Position numbers and translations under genes: made by a program. DNA of 64,000 nt from Undaria pinnatifida (taxonomy: Eukaryota > Sar > Phaeophyceae > Laminariales > Alariaceae), in assembly GCA_012845835.1 (NCBI GenBank), contig JABAKD010000020.1, positions 12,763,488 to 12,827,487 on the forward strand, written 5' to 3'. A model generated the notes under the pieces. That model ran no database searches. It saw nothing but the letters and a program-made list of their open reading frames with translations, and had not been told where the DNA came from. Shown in pieces: positions 23,195 through 33,052 of this stretch (position 1 is its first letter; each line of letters opens with the position of its first letter).

Positions 23195-24100
23195 GTTGCC
23201 GCGTGCGGATACTGGATGCCTCCGCTCCTCATGCAGGACCTCGTACCATCATGGAGATTAGGGTCTGACCCGTCTGGTGGGCATAGGGTTTGCCGCAATT
23301 GGCTCTCGGTGCCATAAGCAAAGCTATGCGCTTAGTTTTGGGCATAGGGGTGGCAAAACAAGCGAAGCGTAGCATAGGATGCCCATGCTACCTCCAGTTT
23401 GGAGGTTGGGTAGGTTGACAGCCCGGGTAAAAGCGATGCATGCCCGGTCGGCGTTGGGAGCCGCACCCAATACGTAAACACGCCAAAACCGGTTGACTTA
23501 CCGTACACACGATTCAGTTTTTTATAAGTGCATGCCCCAAACTAATCAAAACAGTCTCAAACTTAGTCCCATTCAAGCGCCACGTGTGTGCGACATGCGA
23601 CATGCGACATGTGGCATGCTATGCGACATGTGACACGCGACATGCAACACGAATCAAGAATACGAAATAGCTCAGAGCTCAGACTACTGCAGGCATCGCC
23701 AATAGTATTGAATATCGAAGCCAAAACCGTGTCGGTACGGTAAGGCCTACATAGCTTCGATGGCGACAACGATAACGACACTTATCGTTACGCGGAACCG
23801 AAAACCCCAAAAACCGATAACGATAACGATAACGCTACTGGAGGCGAAAACTGGTGCGAAAAGTCCACGATGGTCAACGTTTTGGGGGGTCGCGGCATCA
23901 ACACAAGAACCTGTTGGTTATATATAGCACTACCCACTGAGCTAATTAGCCAGGATACTGAGTAGCTCAGTGGGGAACAACAAAAGGTATGTTCGAGTTC
24001 GTGAATTGATTCTCACCGAGTTTTCTTAACAGGGATCTCCGCGGCTTCTCGTCTCTCGCCGCGTACTGGTGTGTAGGAATATTGGAACGTTCTGGCTTTT
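23195..24100. other. no gene; short repeats and one tRNA-like promoter-like patch
   Basis: There is a run of ACATGCGACATG-type repeats near 23.59-23.65 kb and CGATAACGATAACG near 23.77-23.83 kb. At about 23960-24000 the sequence TAGCTCAGTGG followed by GTTCGAGTTC resembles tRNA A and B boxes but is too short to be a tRNA gene. Nothing else is seen. Confidence 0.4.
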
Positions 24101-24103
24101 TTT

Positions 24104-24180
24104 CCGATGATACCGGGATTCGAACCCACGCAAACCAGTCTCAGAAGCGGACAGCCTATCCACTAGACCACCGAATCACG
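24104..24180 (-). repeat. tRNA-derived repeat (A and B boxes intact)
   Basis: The minus strand contains TGGTCTAGTGG (A box, 24160..24170) and GGTTCGAATCC (B box, 24116..24126) at tRNA spacing, and a loop CTTCTGA that would give anticodon TCT. The D arm pairs, but the acceptor and anticodon stems do not, so a working tRNA is unlikely. A second copy follows 60 bp away, which suggests a tRNA-derived SINE. Confidence 0.55.
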
Positions 24181-24242
24181 TGACGCTCAGACCGTTACCA
24201 CCATTTCCTTTTTTTCGATGTTAATAGTGTCATTTTTTTTCC

Positions 24243-24300
24243 CCAATGATACCGGGATTCCAACCCACGCACACCAGGCTCAGAAGCGGACAGTCTATCC
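24243..24300 (-). repeat. second, truncated tRNA-derived repeat
   Basis: It is near-identical to the 3' two-thirds of 24104..24180 (B box changed to GGTTGGAATCC). It breaks off at CTATCC, where the 5' part with the A box would begin. Both copies are followed on their 3' side by a T-rich plus-strand tract. Confidence 0.55.
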
Positions 24301-24819
24301 TAGGAACCCGTAAATATAAGTGAATACAACACCAGCAGAAGGTTTCTAGGATCAAGGTATGCCAGATATCGGCTACCAGGTATATTGTCTATTATGTACA
24401 CGAAAAAGAAATATACACCTGATCAGGCAGGTATATTACAGTGTATTGGAATATATGTATCTGTTGTTCCTCTATATGAGTGCCAAGGGCGCAATGACAG
24501 CCACAGCTCAACACAAAATTTTATAATGCCACGCAATACTACCGTAGTGGTATGATGCGTTCGCACGTTTATTTCACATGGCACCGGGCACCATGTTACA
24601 CATATGATGACACCACTATTCAGTACGAATGATTAAATGCTTCTGTTATATATGTAGACCTATATGTATGTCAGGAACCTCCACTGTAAATACTTTGATT
24701 CCTGTGGGACGTCCGATGGGGCGTCCAATGGGACGTCCCGTAGGTATTCAACGACATGATGGGACGTTCCACAGTAGCAACGATCCCATGAATTGCTCTA
24801 TAGGGTTATAGGATGTTAA

Positions 24820-25505
24820 TATAAAAAATGAAAATACACTCCAGCTGTGAGATCGAAGATTTCGTCGAAACTCATCTTTGCAAGCTGTGTGTGATACTCC
24901 GATCGCGCGCATTACGAGTTGTGTGTCCTCATTAAGGATATAGGTCGGCGACTCCCCTTACAACTACAGTGTAGCTATCAGGGTCAACAGGATGATTTTA
25001 GTCAGTCTGTGCGCGGAAACTATAAAACCCGTTTCTGAGGGGGACAAAATCTGACAGCTGTGAAGGGAAATGTATCCTTTTATCAAGTGAATCTTGTAAG
25101 TCGAACAACCGGTGAGGGGGGTGGGGCGGAGGTTTGAAGGACGTGGGGGCCTGGTTTTGATCAAAAGCGAGCGGGTTTGGAGGCGGGGGGGGGGGGGGGG
25201 GGAAAGGGGGCAATTTGTGCATGTAAGCTATAAATCCTTTCGAGGGGATAAATCTGACGGTTTTGGCACCAGTATATTATTGGGGGCGGGGGGCGGGGGG
25301 GGGGGGGGGGGGCGTGTGGGGCAGCTCAATATATGTTGACCCTGATAGCTACATTGTAGTTGTAAGGGGAGTCGCCGACCTATATCCTTAATGAGGACAC
25401 ACAACTCGTAATGCGCGCGATCGGAGTATCACACACAGCTTGCAACGATGAGTTTCGACGAGAAATCTTCGATCTCACAGCTGGAGTGTATTTTGATTTT
25501 TTATA
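24820..25505. mobile_element. complete 686-bp TIR element (type copy)
   Basis: The left arm 24820..24989 and right arm 25334..25505 are inverted copies about 170 bp long with only a few differences. Both begin TATAAAAAAT, then AAAATACACTCCAGCTGTGA inward, and run to GGGTCAACA. The element is flanked by TA on each side, the target of Tc1/mariner-like elements. The 345-bp centre has no ORF of note and carries two long G-runs (about 25183-25203 and 25283-25312). It is a non-autonomous MITE/foldback-type element; the enzyme that moves it is not in the window. Confidence 0.85.
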
Positions 25506-26100
25506 CTCCGGAGTAATATATTATCATGCGATGCATGCCACGTACGGCGGTAGATGTTCATCTGAGATTTTCTGGGGCTCCTTGCTTGAGGGGCTACTTC
25601 GTATATACCTCACCCGAGCCATCCATGCAGTAGCTCCATTTCATGTATATGGTCTTAAAGTTCCACACCTCCTCCCCCCTTCCCCCCTTCCCCGCCGCCC
25701 CAACCATCGCCTACTAGCATCACGCGTGCAGTAACCTCCTATTCATTTATGCACGACCTATCCCCCCTTACCTGCCCCCCTCCCCTCACCGGTCATGCGA
25801 CTACAGGGTAATAATACGACATATAGAATATATACATATCAAACTGGTGAATTCCACAGCCGTCAGATTTGCCCCCTCAATAAACGGTTTTTATATTTTC
25901 CGTGCACAGAACGACCCTATTGACCCTGGTACAAGCTACCTGGTAGTTCTAAGGGAAGTCGCCGACCTATTTCCTTAATAATGAGGACAGACACCCAGCA
26001 ATGCGCGCGAGCGGAGTGTCACACACACAGGTTGCAATGATGAGTTTCGACGAAATCTCCAATCATCTTCGATCTTTAGCTGGAATGTATTTCAATAAAT
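25506..26100 (+). mobile_element. partial, diverged copy of the TIR family
   Basis: It ends with a worn right arm (GGAAGTCGCCGACC, GATGAGTTTCGACG, CTGGAATGTATTTC) at about 25930-26095. The inner part has C-rich tracts but no clear left arm. It abuts the complete copy, so one inserted next to or into the other. Confidence 0.6.
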
Positions 26101-28189
26101 ATAATTAAGCAGAGAGCAGAGAGAGACCAGCTCTGTGGTCACAAACTACGAGACAGATACAACAGATAGATGCGAGAGACCAGCTCTGTGGTCACAAAAT
26201 ATGAGACACACATTACACGTTGCAGACACCGCAGGGTGTGGTTTTATACAATTATTTTAATAACATCAGCTGTGAGCTGTACAAATTTAGGGTCGACGCT
26301 CGTCTTTGCAAGCTGCGCAAAACACCGGTCGCCCGTTTTTGGTGGAATTGTCATTTATTTGTCATGATGAATCAAAACTCAATCAAAGTAATAGACTAAT
26401 GGATAATCGACATCAAGCCTGCAAGATGAAGAACTTTGAATATGCATGACAATAGCACAGCAGACAGCCAGCAACTACCACAGAGTACCAACACAGCAGA
26501 TAGATGGTACCATCCAACCAACATCGGGGGTAGCAACCATATACGTATATATTGGGTTTCGAACGACCCTAACAAATCAGGAGTGGGAGCATCCTACCAT
26601 CTGCGCACTGTGTTTCTGACGACAGCAGCAGGCGTGCTGTTTCTGACGGCAATGAATGGTGACAATACACCGAGTACAAGAACGAAGCCTAAAAATCGAG
26701 CAATCAAAACAGCAACAACAAAGCAGATGACACCACCCAGCCGGCGCCGGGATAGCACACAAACTGGGTTCCGAATGCAACTATTAATACTATTAATATA
26801 GGGTTAGGAACGAGCAAGCGGCCTGGTCTGTCCGCTGCTTATTTCGTCTTCGACGGCGATGCCCGTATCGGCATCATCGCCTCAAGAGCCCCCAAGGTTG
26901 CCCAAGAAGAAGAAAACAGAACCGGCAATTTTAAAAGAAAGGGGGAAAATAAAGTAAAATGGGACGAAGAAAGGGGAAAGGCTACCGAATACAAAAACGA
27001 AGCCTAATAATAATAACTAAGCAAGCAAACACGCGGCAAGAAAGCAGCTAGCTATCACCACCCATACGGCGTCGGGGCAGCACTTAAACTGGGTTCCGAA
27101 TGCAGCTACTATTACTAGAGGGTTGGGAGCATTGCTGCCTGGTGTGTCATCTCTACTTACTTACTGTATGTATCTTCGACGGCCGTGTCCATATCGACCA
27201 TCGCCTCAATAGCCCCAAAGAGTACCGAAAAGGGAAAATGAAAGGGCAAATAGCGCACAAGAGCGAAAAAAGGTTATTTGTTACCATCGTCTAAAACATC
27301 ACCATCAATCAGCCTTCACTGCCATACTCGGTCGTATTATTTTTCGTGGGGCGATACAGCTGCTGCTGCTGCTGCTGCAGAGCTCCTCATCATCTCCTCT
27401 ATGTTACATAAGGCGCCCTCGGCCCCAAGTATTCAGGTACCCCCCCGTACCACCGGGTAGATTGACACATTTTTTACTGTTTGTACGAGCTGGTTCCATC
27501 AAGAGCCGTAACATATTTCGTCTTCCAATTGTTGCACCTTGGTTTTTGAGAGTTGGGAAATGAAATTTGACAGGGTTGTTGTTGTGCGTCATGACAATAT
27601 AATGCAAAACGAGACTCACTCCTCGGTGTTGGTATTTTTATTTTTATTTTATTTTTTCTTGTTTTTATCCTCCGGCGGATGGGGAAAAATAAAGCTTTAG
27701 CTCACCACACTTCCACGTATTTTCATACGCGTCGTGTGTCGATTTAACTCAGCTGCTTTCGCAGCCCAACGCTAGCTGGCGAAAATTTTTTGTTTTATTT
27801 TCCTTTTCTCCAGTACATTCACCATTTTTTCCGGATTTTTGGGCGACTTCGACCCTCCCTGACGAACGCATTAAAAGAAAAAGACACGCCAACCGCCTGC
27901 TGCTGCATGTAGCTTTTTTTTCCCCTGCTGCTGCCATGTTATGATGCATGTGATCGAATTGCGATAATATCGCTGACGTTTCAACCAACGGCAATCCAAC
28001 GCGTTTGTGTGCGGGTCCTTGTGTTCAAAACACACCATGTATTTCAAGCAAAAGCAATCCAGCGCACTTTTCTGCGGGTCCTTGCGGTCGAACACACTAG
28101 ACTGCTCTATATGTACAATATATATAAAGAAAAAAAATGGCGCACCAAAGATGTTTCGTTTTTCACCTAATGAACTCCGAATGTGATAC
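26101..28189. other. non-coding, several local direct duplications
   Basis: No gene is recognised. GAGACCAGCTCTGTGGTCAC occurs twice (about 26127 and 26177). A diverged direct repeat of about 230 bp spans 26.68-26.96 and 26.99-27.25 kb (shared AAACTGGGTTCCGAATGCA and CATCGCCTCAA). A (CTG)n run is at 27.36 kb. At 27.99-28.10 kb a 43-bp unit with TGCGGGTCCTTG occurs twice. Confidence 0.5.
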
Positions 28190-29154
28190 GATATATTATA
28201 AAAAATGAAAATACACTCCAGCTGTGAGATCGAAGATTTCGTCGAAACTCATCTTTGCAAGCTGTGTGTGATACTCCGATCGCACGCATTACGAGTTGTG
28301 TGCCCTCATTAAGGATATAGGTCGGCGACTCCCCTTACAACTACAGTGTAGCTATCAGGGTCAACAGGATGATTTTAGTCAGTCTGTGCGCGGAAACTGT
28401 AAAACCCGTTTCTGAGGGGGACAAAATCTGAAAGCTGTGAAGGGAAATGTATCCTTTTATCAAGTGAATCTTGTAAGTCGAACAACCGGTGAGGGGGGTG
28501 GGGCGGAGTTTTGAAGGACGTGGGGGCCTGGTTTTGATCAAAAGCGAGCGGATTTGGAGGGAAAGGGGGCAATTTGTGCATGTAAGCTATAAATCCTTTC
28601 GAGGGGATAAACCTGACGGTTTTGGCACCAGTATATTATTGGGGGCGGGGGGGGGGGGTTGGGGCGGGGGGGGGGGGGGGGGAGGGGCGGGGGGGGCAGC
28701 TCAATATGTCCCTGGAAACTATACATTATTTTGAGGGGATAAATGTGACGGTTTTGGAAATAATACATCAGTTTATCATGTATATCCTGGGGTAAGTCGT
28801 ACAATCAGTGAGTAAAGAGAGGGTGGAGTGTTCGAGGGGGTGGCGTTGGGATGGGTTGGGGGGGAGGTGGGGTGTGTGGGGGCGGGGGGGGGGGCGGGGG
28901 GGGAGGAAGGGCTTTAGGTGAGGGGTTTGTTATACGTGTGGTGCTAGGTCTAGGCGATGGTGCGGGTGATGGGGAAGAAGGGGGCGTTCGAGGCGGGGGG
29001 GGGGGGGGGGAACACAGCGGCATGGATGGCTCTCGAAAGATAATGAGGTGATATCCTGTGCGTGAAGTGTTTATTAATGTGGCGGATTTCGATATTTGGT
29101 GGGGCGTTTGAGTAAGGAAGAGCAAGAGGGGGGGGGGGGGGGGGTTAGGAGGTT
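28190..29154. mobile_element. left part of TIR element family with long G-tracts
   Basis: The left arm from 28190 (TATAAAAAATG, AAAATACACTCC) is nearly identical to 24820..24989 through GGGTCAACAG, as is the following centre to about 28640. Then come long G-runs at 28.64-28.70, 28.87-28.91, 28.99-29.01 and 29.13 kb and a block shared in inverse with 31.6 kb. No right arm is seen before 29155, where another short left-arm-like end begins (CAAATACACTTCGGCTGTGA). Gly- or Pro-rich ORFs here are G-tract artefacts. Confidence 0.72.
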
Positions 29155-30087
29155 TAGGTCACAAATAATATTCAAATACACTTCGGCTGTGAGATCAAAG
29201 ATATATATGTAACAGCTTGTTATACGCGTGGTGCTATATGCCATATATGTACTCTAAATATCGTTGTGTACAAAAAGCCCACGCCCAGGCCGCCGAGAGT
29301 ACGACCAGGCACGATCCCTTTCACGAATACGAGCATCATCGTATCTCCGCCTCGATCGGGGGGAGAGTTGATGACCGCGATCTTTGATGCGCATGTATGT
29401 GTTTGATCATGATGTTAAATTAAAATTTGTTGCAATTTCCCCACTTCTTTTTGTTTTTGTTTGTTTTTGCTCAAACAGCACACAACTCGCTCGAACCGTT
29501 TCCAAACGCACACATACTACGCTCTCGGCCGACCAGTATCGGGGATTGAGGGGACATATAACGAGCCGTATCGGCACGTAATGTCATGCCGGTCGAGGGA
29601 GGCCCGTTGTTGACGCTTCCGCGCTCGCCTCCTGTGCCTCGTATGAAGCGCCTCGCCTTCGATGTTGCTTCTTGCTCTCGCTAATTCCCCGATTCGCAGT
29701 CAAGCGATGAACTCGAGAATCACGAAATCACGACTTATCAGGTCCAGCGAGCGACCACTGTTCAGTTGTAAACAACAGCTCTGTCTGTTCGCGTGTTCTA
29801 GCAGTCTGCCAGCACCGTCCCGTGCGGTATCCACTTGGTGTCCCCACAACAAGCGCATCAACCAGACACTGTCAGCTGCTGCATTGCTGCAGTCACAGTG
29901 AGCTACGATATGTATGTACTCCGTATTCGGCAGAGAATATGAACCATAACGAACGCCGAATTATATTATAAAAAATAAATGGAAATACACTCGAATTACG
30001 CTCGAATTATATCTAGTCTATTAGTCCAGTCTAGACTACTAATTGAACAACAAAAAACATTATTCTTACGACCGTTCCCGATTCCTA
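29155..30087. other. no gene recognised
   Basis: Only short ORFs. A left-arm-like end of the TIR family lies at 29.16-29.21 kb and another short, worn one at 29.97-30.0 kb. Nothing else stands out. Confidence 0.4.
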
Positions 30088-30198
30088 TTATTACGGGGGA
30101 CCATAGTAAATAGGACCAAATATTGTTAGTCAAAATAGGAAAATATATTGGTTTTTGTCTGTACCGTAGGTCCTATTTACTATGGTCCCCCGTAATAA
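30088..30198. mobile_element. 111-bp MITE with perfect 30-bp inverted repeats
   Basis: Positions 30088..30117 and 30169..30198 are exact inverted copies (TTATTACGGGGGACC...), separated by 51 bp. If the TIR starts at TTACGGGGG, each side is flanked by TA, as for Tc1/mariner MITEs. The perfect match suggests a young insertion, or selection for the hairpin. Confidence 0.82.
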
Positions 30199-30358
30199 AA
30201 CTAATATTATTTCTCTTTTCAAAAGAGATCAGCAGTGAGTGGCTCTGTTGGTATTATTGTTATGAAGCATAACCAGCCGTGCCAAACGTCGCTTTCCAAC
30301 TCTCAAAAACCAAGGTGCAAAAACGATTCCCGTGGGGAGTAAATTATTCCTCAAGTAA

Positions 30359-31154
30359 GGCCATTTCTTATGCAGTCGGATTTGTCAGTCGAAAACGGCC
30401 TTTTTCGACTGATGAAGCCCGAATCGGGCTTTCTTACGCAGTCGAAAAAGGGCTTTATCGACTCAACTTTTTTCGACTGAGAATTCCGACTGGCGGATCC
30501 AGTCGAAAAACTCGAGTTTTTCGACTGGATCCTCCAGTCGAAAAACTCAGTCGAAAAAGTTTTACACGTGTTTTTTGAACCGGTCGCATCGCCCATCCCA
30601 CCACCAAACACACACCCACACGGCCACACGGCCACACACCCATACCGGGTACCACACTGCAGTATCATACAAGGCGCTGACGCTGGCTTGGCTATCCCTG
30701 CTGTTGCTTCTCGCAGCAAGTCAGCGTGACCCATTCCTAGTTCCGCTCGCCAGCAGCGTGTATCACACGACGGCAGCAGCGCGCGGTCTCGATCCCATGC
30801 TGCCAACAACGGCTGCACCTGCTGTAGCTTTGGCGGCTCTCGGCTGAGTACAACTCAACGAACGTAGCTTTGGCGGCTTTCGGGTAATCCCAAAGCCACC
30901 AACTCGCTGGGGCGAAGGTTCGTCGAGCCGTTGCTCGCGGAGACAGCGCGAAGTACAGAGCTGCCGACCGATTTCGCTTGCTGTACAGCAGTACTCCCTC
31001 ACACCAACCGCCTCTAGGAAGAGCACGAAAACTATAAAATCAACTCAACTGACGACGATAAGAAGAAGGACCAGAAGAATCCAGTCGAAAAAAGTTCCAG
31101 TCGAAAAGGGCCATTTTCGACTGGCGGAATCCGACTGCAATGAGAAACATGGCC
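30359..31154. mobile_element. hairpin-rich TIR element with CAGTCGAAAAA motif
   Basis: The left end (GGCCATTTCTTATGCAGTCGG) and the inverted right end (GGCCATGTTTCTCATTGCAG) match as terminal inverted repeats. Inside, CAGTCGAAAAA and its complement alternate many times at 30.38-30.56 and 31.08-31.13 kb, making nested hairpins. The middle (30.6-31.0 kb) has only short ORFs with no motif. No transposase is seen. Confidence 0.65.
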
Positions 31155-32218
31155 TATTGGTTTCCAAGAGCTCAACGCATTGTTCTAGTACTTTGGCAGG
31201 CGTTTCATTCAACAGCCTTGTACGGGTCGCCGAACAAAACAAGTGCCAAGGACGACTTCCCCTGTTGATGCGATCATGTCAACATGTCTAGTGTCGAAAT
31301 ACTTGGCGTATTGACCGATGTATGGGCTGAATGCAAAGTATAGACTATGGATTTTACTGTACGAAGCGTATATTAAACCCCTACGAAATAACGCCTCCCC
31401 AAGCAATACAAACATTGCCCGTATCTCGCGATGGCGATGTGACGATGTGACGATGTGTGATGCGATAATTGTGATATTTGTTCTCTTCTTCTTGTTTCCT
31501 CCTCGCTTTCTCTTGCTTAAACGCCCCACCTAATATCGAAATCCGCCAGAGTAATGAACACTCCCACGCCCTGGATATATATCGCCTCGTTATCGTTTCA
31601 GAGCCGTCCATGCCGCTGCTGCAATTCCCACCCACCCCCGCCCCCGACGCCCCCTCCTTCCCCACCACCCGCACCATCGCCTAGACCTAGCACCACGCGT
31701 ATGTATAGCAAACCCCTACATCTATGCGACCTAAAGCCCTCCCCCCCACCCCCCGCCCCCTCCCCGCACATTTCTCCCCCCCTCCCCCACAAGAAGGATT
31801 TATAGTTTCCACGCACAAATTGACCTGCCCCACCCGTCCCCTCCCCCCCCCCTCCCCCCCTCCCGCCCCCCTTTTGATCAAAATCAGGCCCCCACGTCCT
31901 TCAAAACTCCGCCCTCCCCTCACCGGTTATTCGACTTACAGTATTTACTTGATAAACTGATGCATTTCCTTCCACAGCTGTCAGATTTTGTCCCCCTCAG
32001 AAACGGGTTTTATAGTTTCCGCGCACAGACTGCCTAACATCACCCTTTTGACCCTGATAGCTACACTGCAGTTGCAAGGGGAGTCGCCGACCTATATCCT
32101 TGTTGAGGACACACAACCCGTAATACGCGCGATCGGAGTATCACACACAGCTTGCAAAGATGAGTTTCGACAAAATATTCGATCTCATAGCAGGAGTGTA
32201 TTTTAATTTTTTTAATAA
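31155..32218 (+). mobile_element. right half of TIR element family, after ~450 bp without a gene
   Basis: 31155-31600 holds no recognised gene. From about 31620 comes the C-rich block shared with 20.79 and 28.9 kb, then GATTTTGTCCCCCTCAGAAACG and the right arm (GGGGAGTCGCCGACCTAT ... GAGTGTATTTTAATTTTTTT), ending near 32218. The left arm is missing. Confidence 0.65.
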
Positions 32219-32587
32219 TTTAGTTTTGACATATTCAACGTGGTATTCCGTTTTGCATTGCCCGAAGGTAGAATTTTATGCGTTTTCCTGGAACCAGCTC
32301 GTACGCCGGTTAGGTTTGCTTCGAGATGGGGCCGCCATACTTGTCCTGCAATAATACTACTGTACGTGGCAGGCGTTGCATTTCCGTGACCGGTGCGAAA
32401 CTAAATCCGTCCCAAGCCGTTTACCCCTTTTGGAAGAGCGCCACCATGTCCACGTGTACTTTTTGCATACAAGCAGTATCATGAGTAGTTAACAGCACAA
32501 GCAAACAATGCCGATACATCGCACACAGCAGTAAGTAGTAGTGTTTTCTCCTGCTGCCTCACGGGCAGCAGATCTACCCTGTCCGCG

Positions 32588-33052
32588 TTACGACCGCCCC
32601 ACAAAACAAGCCATCGACCACCGACACTGACTCGACTTCATCTTGGCGATCCATGTGTACACACTGCTGTACAAGGGACGCGCTTGCATCTCGGCTGCTG
32701 CTTTCCTCACCTGAGTGATAACTTCCAGCTTTTTCTCCGCATCGATAAGCGCCTGCCTGTTGGGGTTGCGTTGCCTCAGCACGGCGTCTTTAATTCGCTT
32801 TGGAATCTTTGGGGGCCCGCAGCGACCCACCAGGACCTTCACGTTCTCGAGCACGCCCTTCAGCTCCAACAGGTTGGCTTCCAGTCCGGCTTGCTCAGTA
32901 AAATGCCCGCCGGCATGGTCAAGGGTTCCTAAAACGTTCTGCATTCTGACTGCTACTCGTGCCACCTCCATCTCGCACTGCTGTGCTTCTTTCGACATGT
33001 CCAAAACTCGTATAGCCGTGCCAAACGCAAACGCGGCAAGGTGCTCCGCCAT
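32588..33052 (-). CDS. orphan exon: helical N-terminal domain of a kinase-type protein
   Basis: The ATG at 33052 opens about 150 codons of helical sequence: AEHLAAFAFGTAIRVLDMSK, EMEVARVAVRMQNVLGTLD, LEANLLELKGVLENVKVLV and a Lys-rich helix, then VYTWIAKMKSSQCRW. This looks like a four-helix-bundle (HeLo/MLKL-like) regulatory domain such as precedes a kinase domain. It reads into TAA at 32588, or splices at the GTAACG just before. No kinase exons follow on the minus strand down to 30 kb. It may be the displaced 5' exon of the kinase at 3.2-9.9 kb (which lacks its start) or a fragment of a paralogue. The assignment is by resemblance only. Confidence 0.5.
   Translation of the reverse strand: MAEHLAAFAFGTAIRVLDMSKEAQQCEMEVARVAVRMQNVLGTLDHAGGHFTEQAGLEANLLELKGVLENVKVLVGRCGPPKIPKRIKDAVLRQRNPNRQALIDAEKKLEVITQVRKAAAEMQARPLYSSVYTWIAKMKSSQCRWSMACFVGRS

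Noticed and set aside
24104-24180. Functional tRNA-Arg(TCT)
   Set aside because: Acceptor and anticodon stems do not pair, and a truncated sister copy lies next to it.
28851-29125. Gly-rich and Pro-rich ORFs around the G-tracts
   Set aside because: They are products of poly-G/poly-C runs within a TIR element copy.
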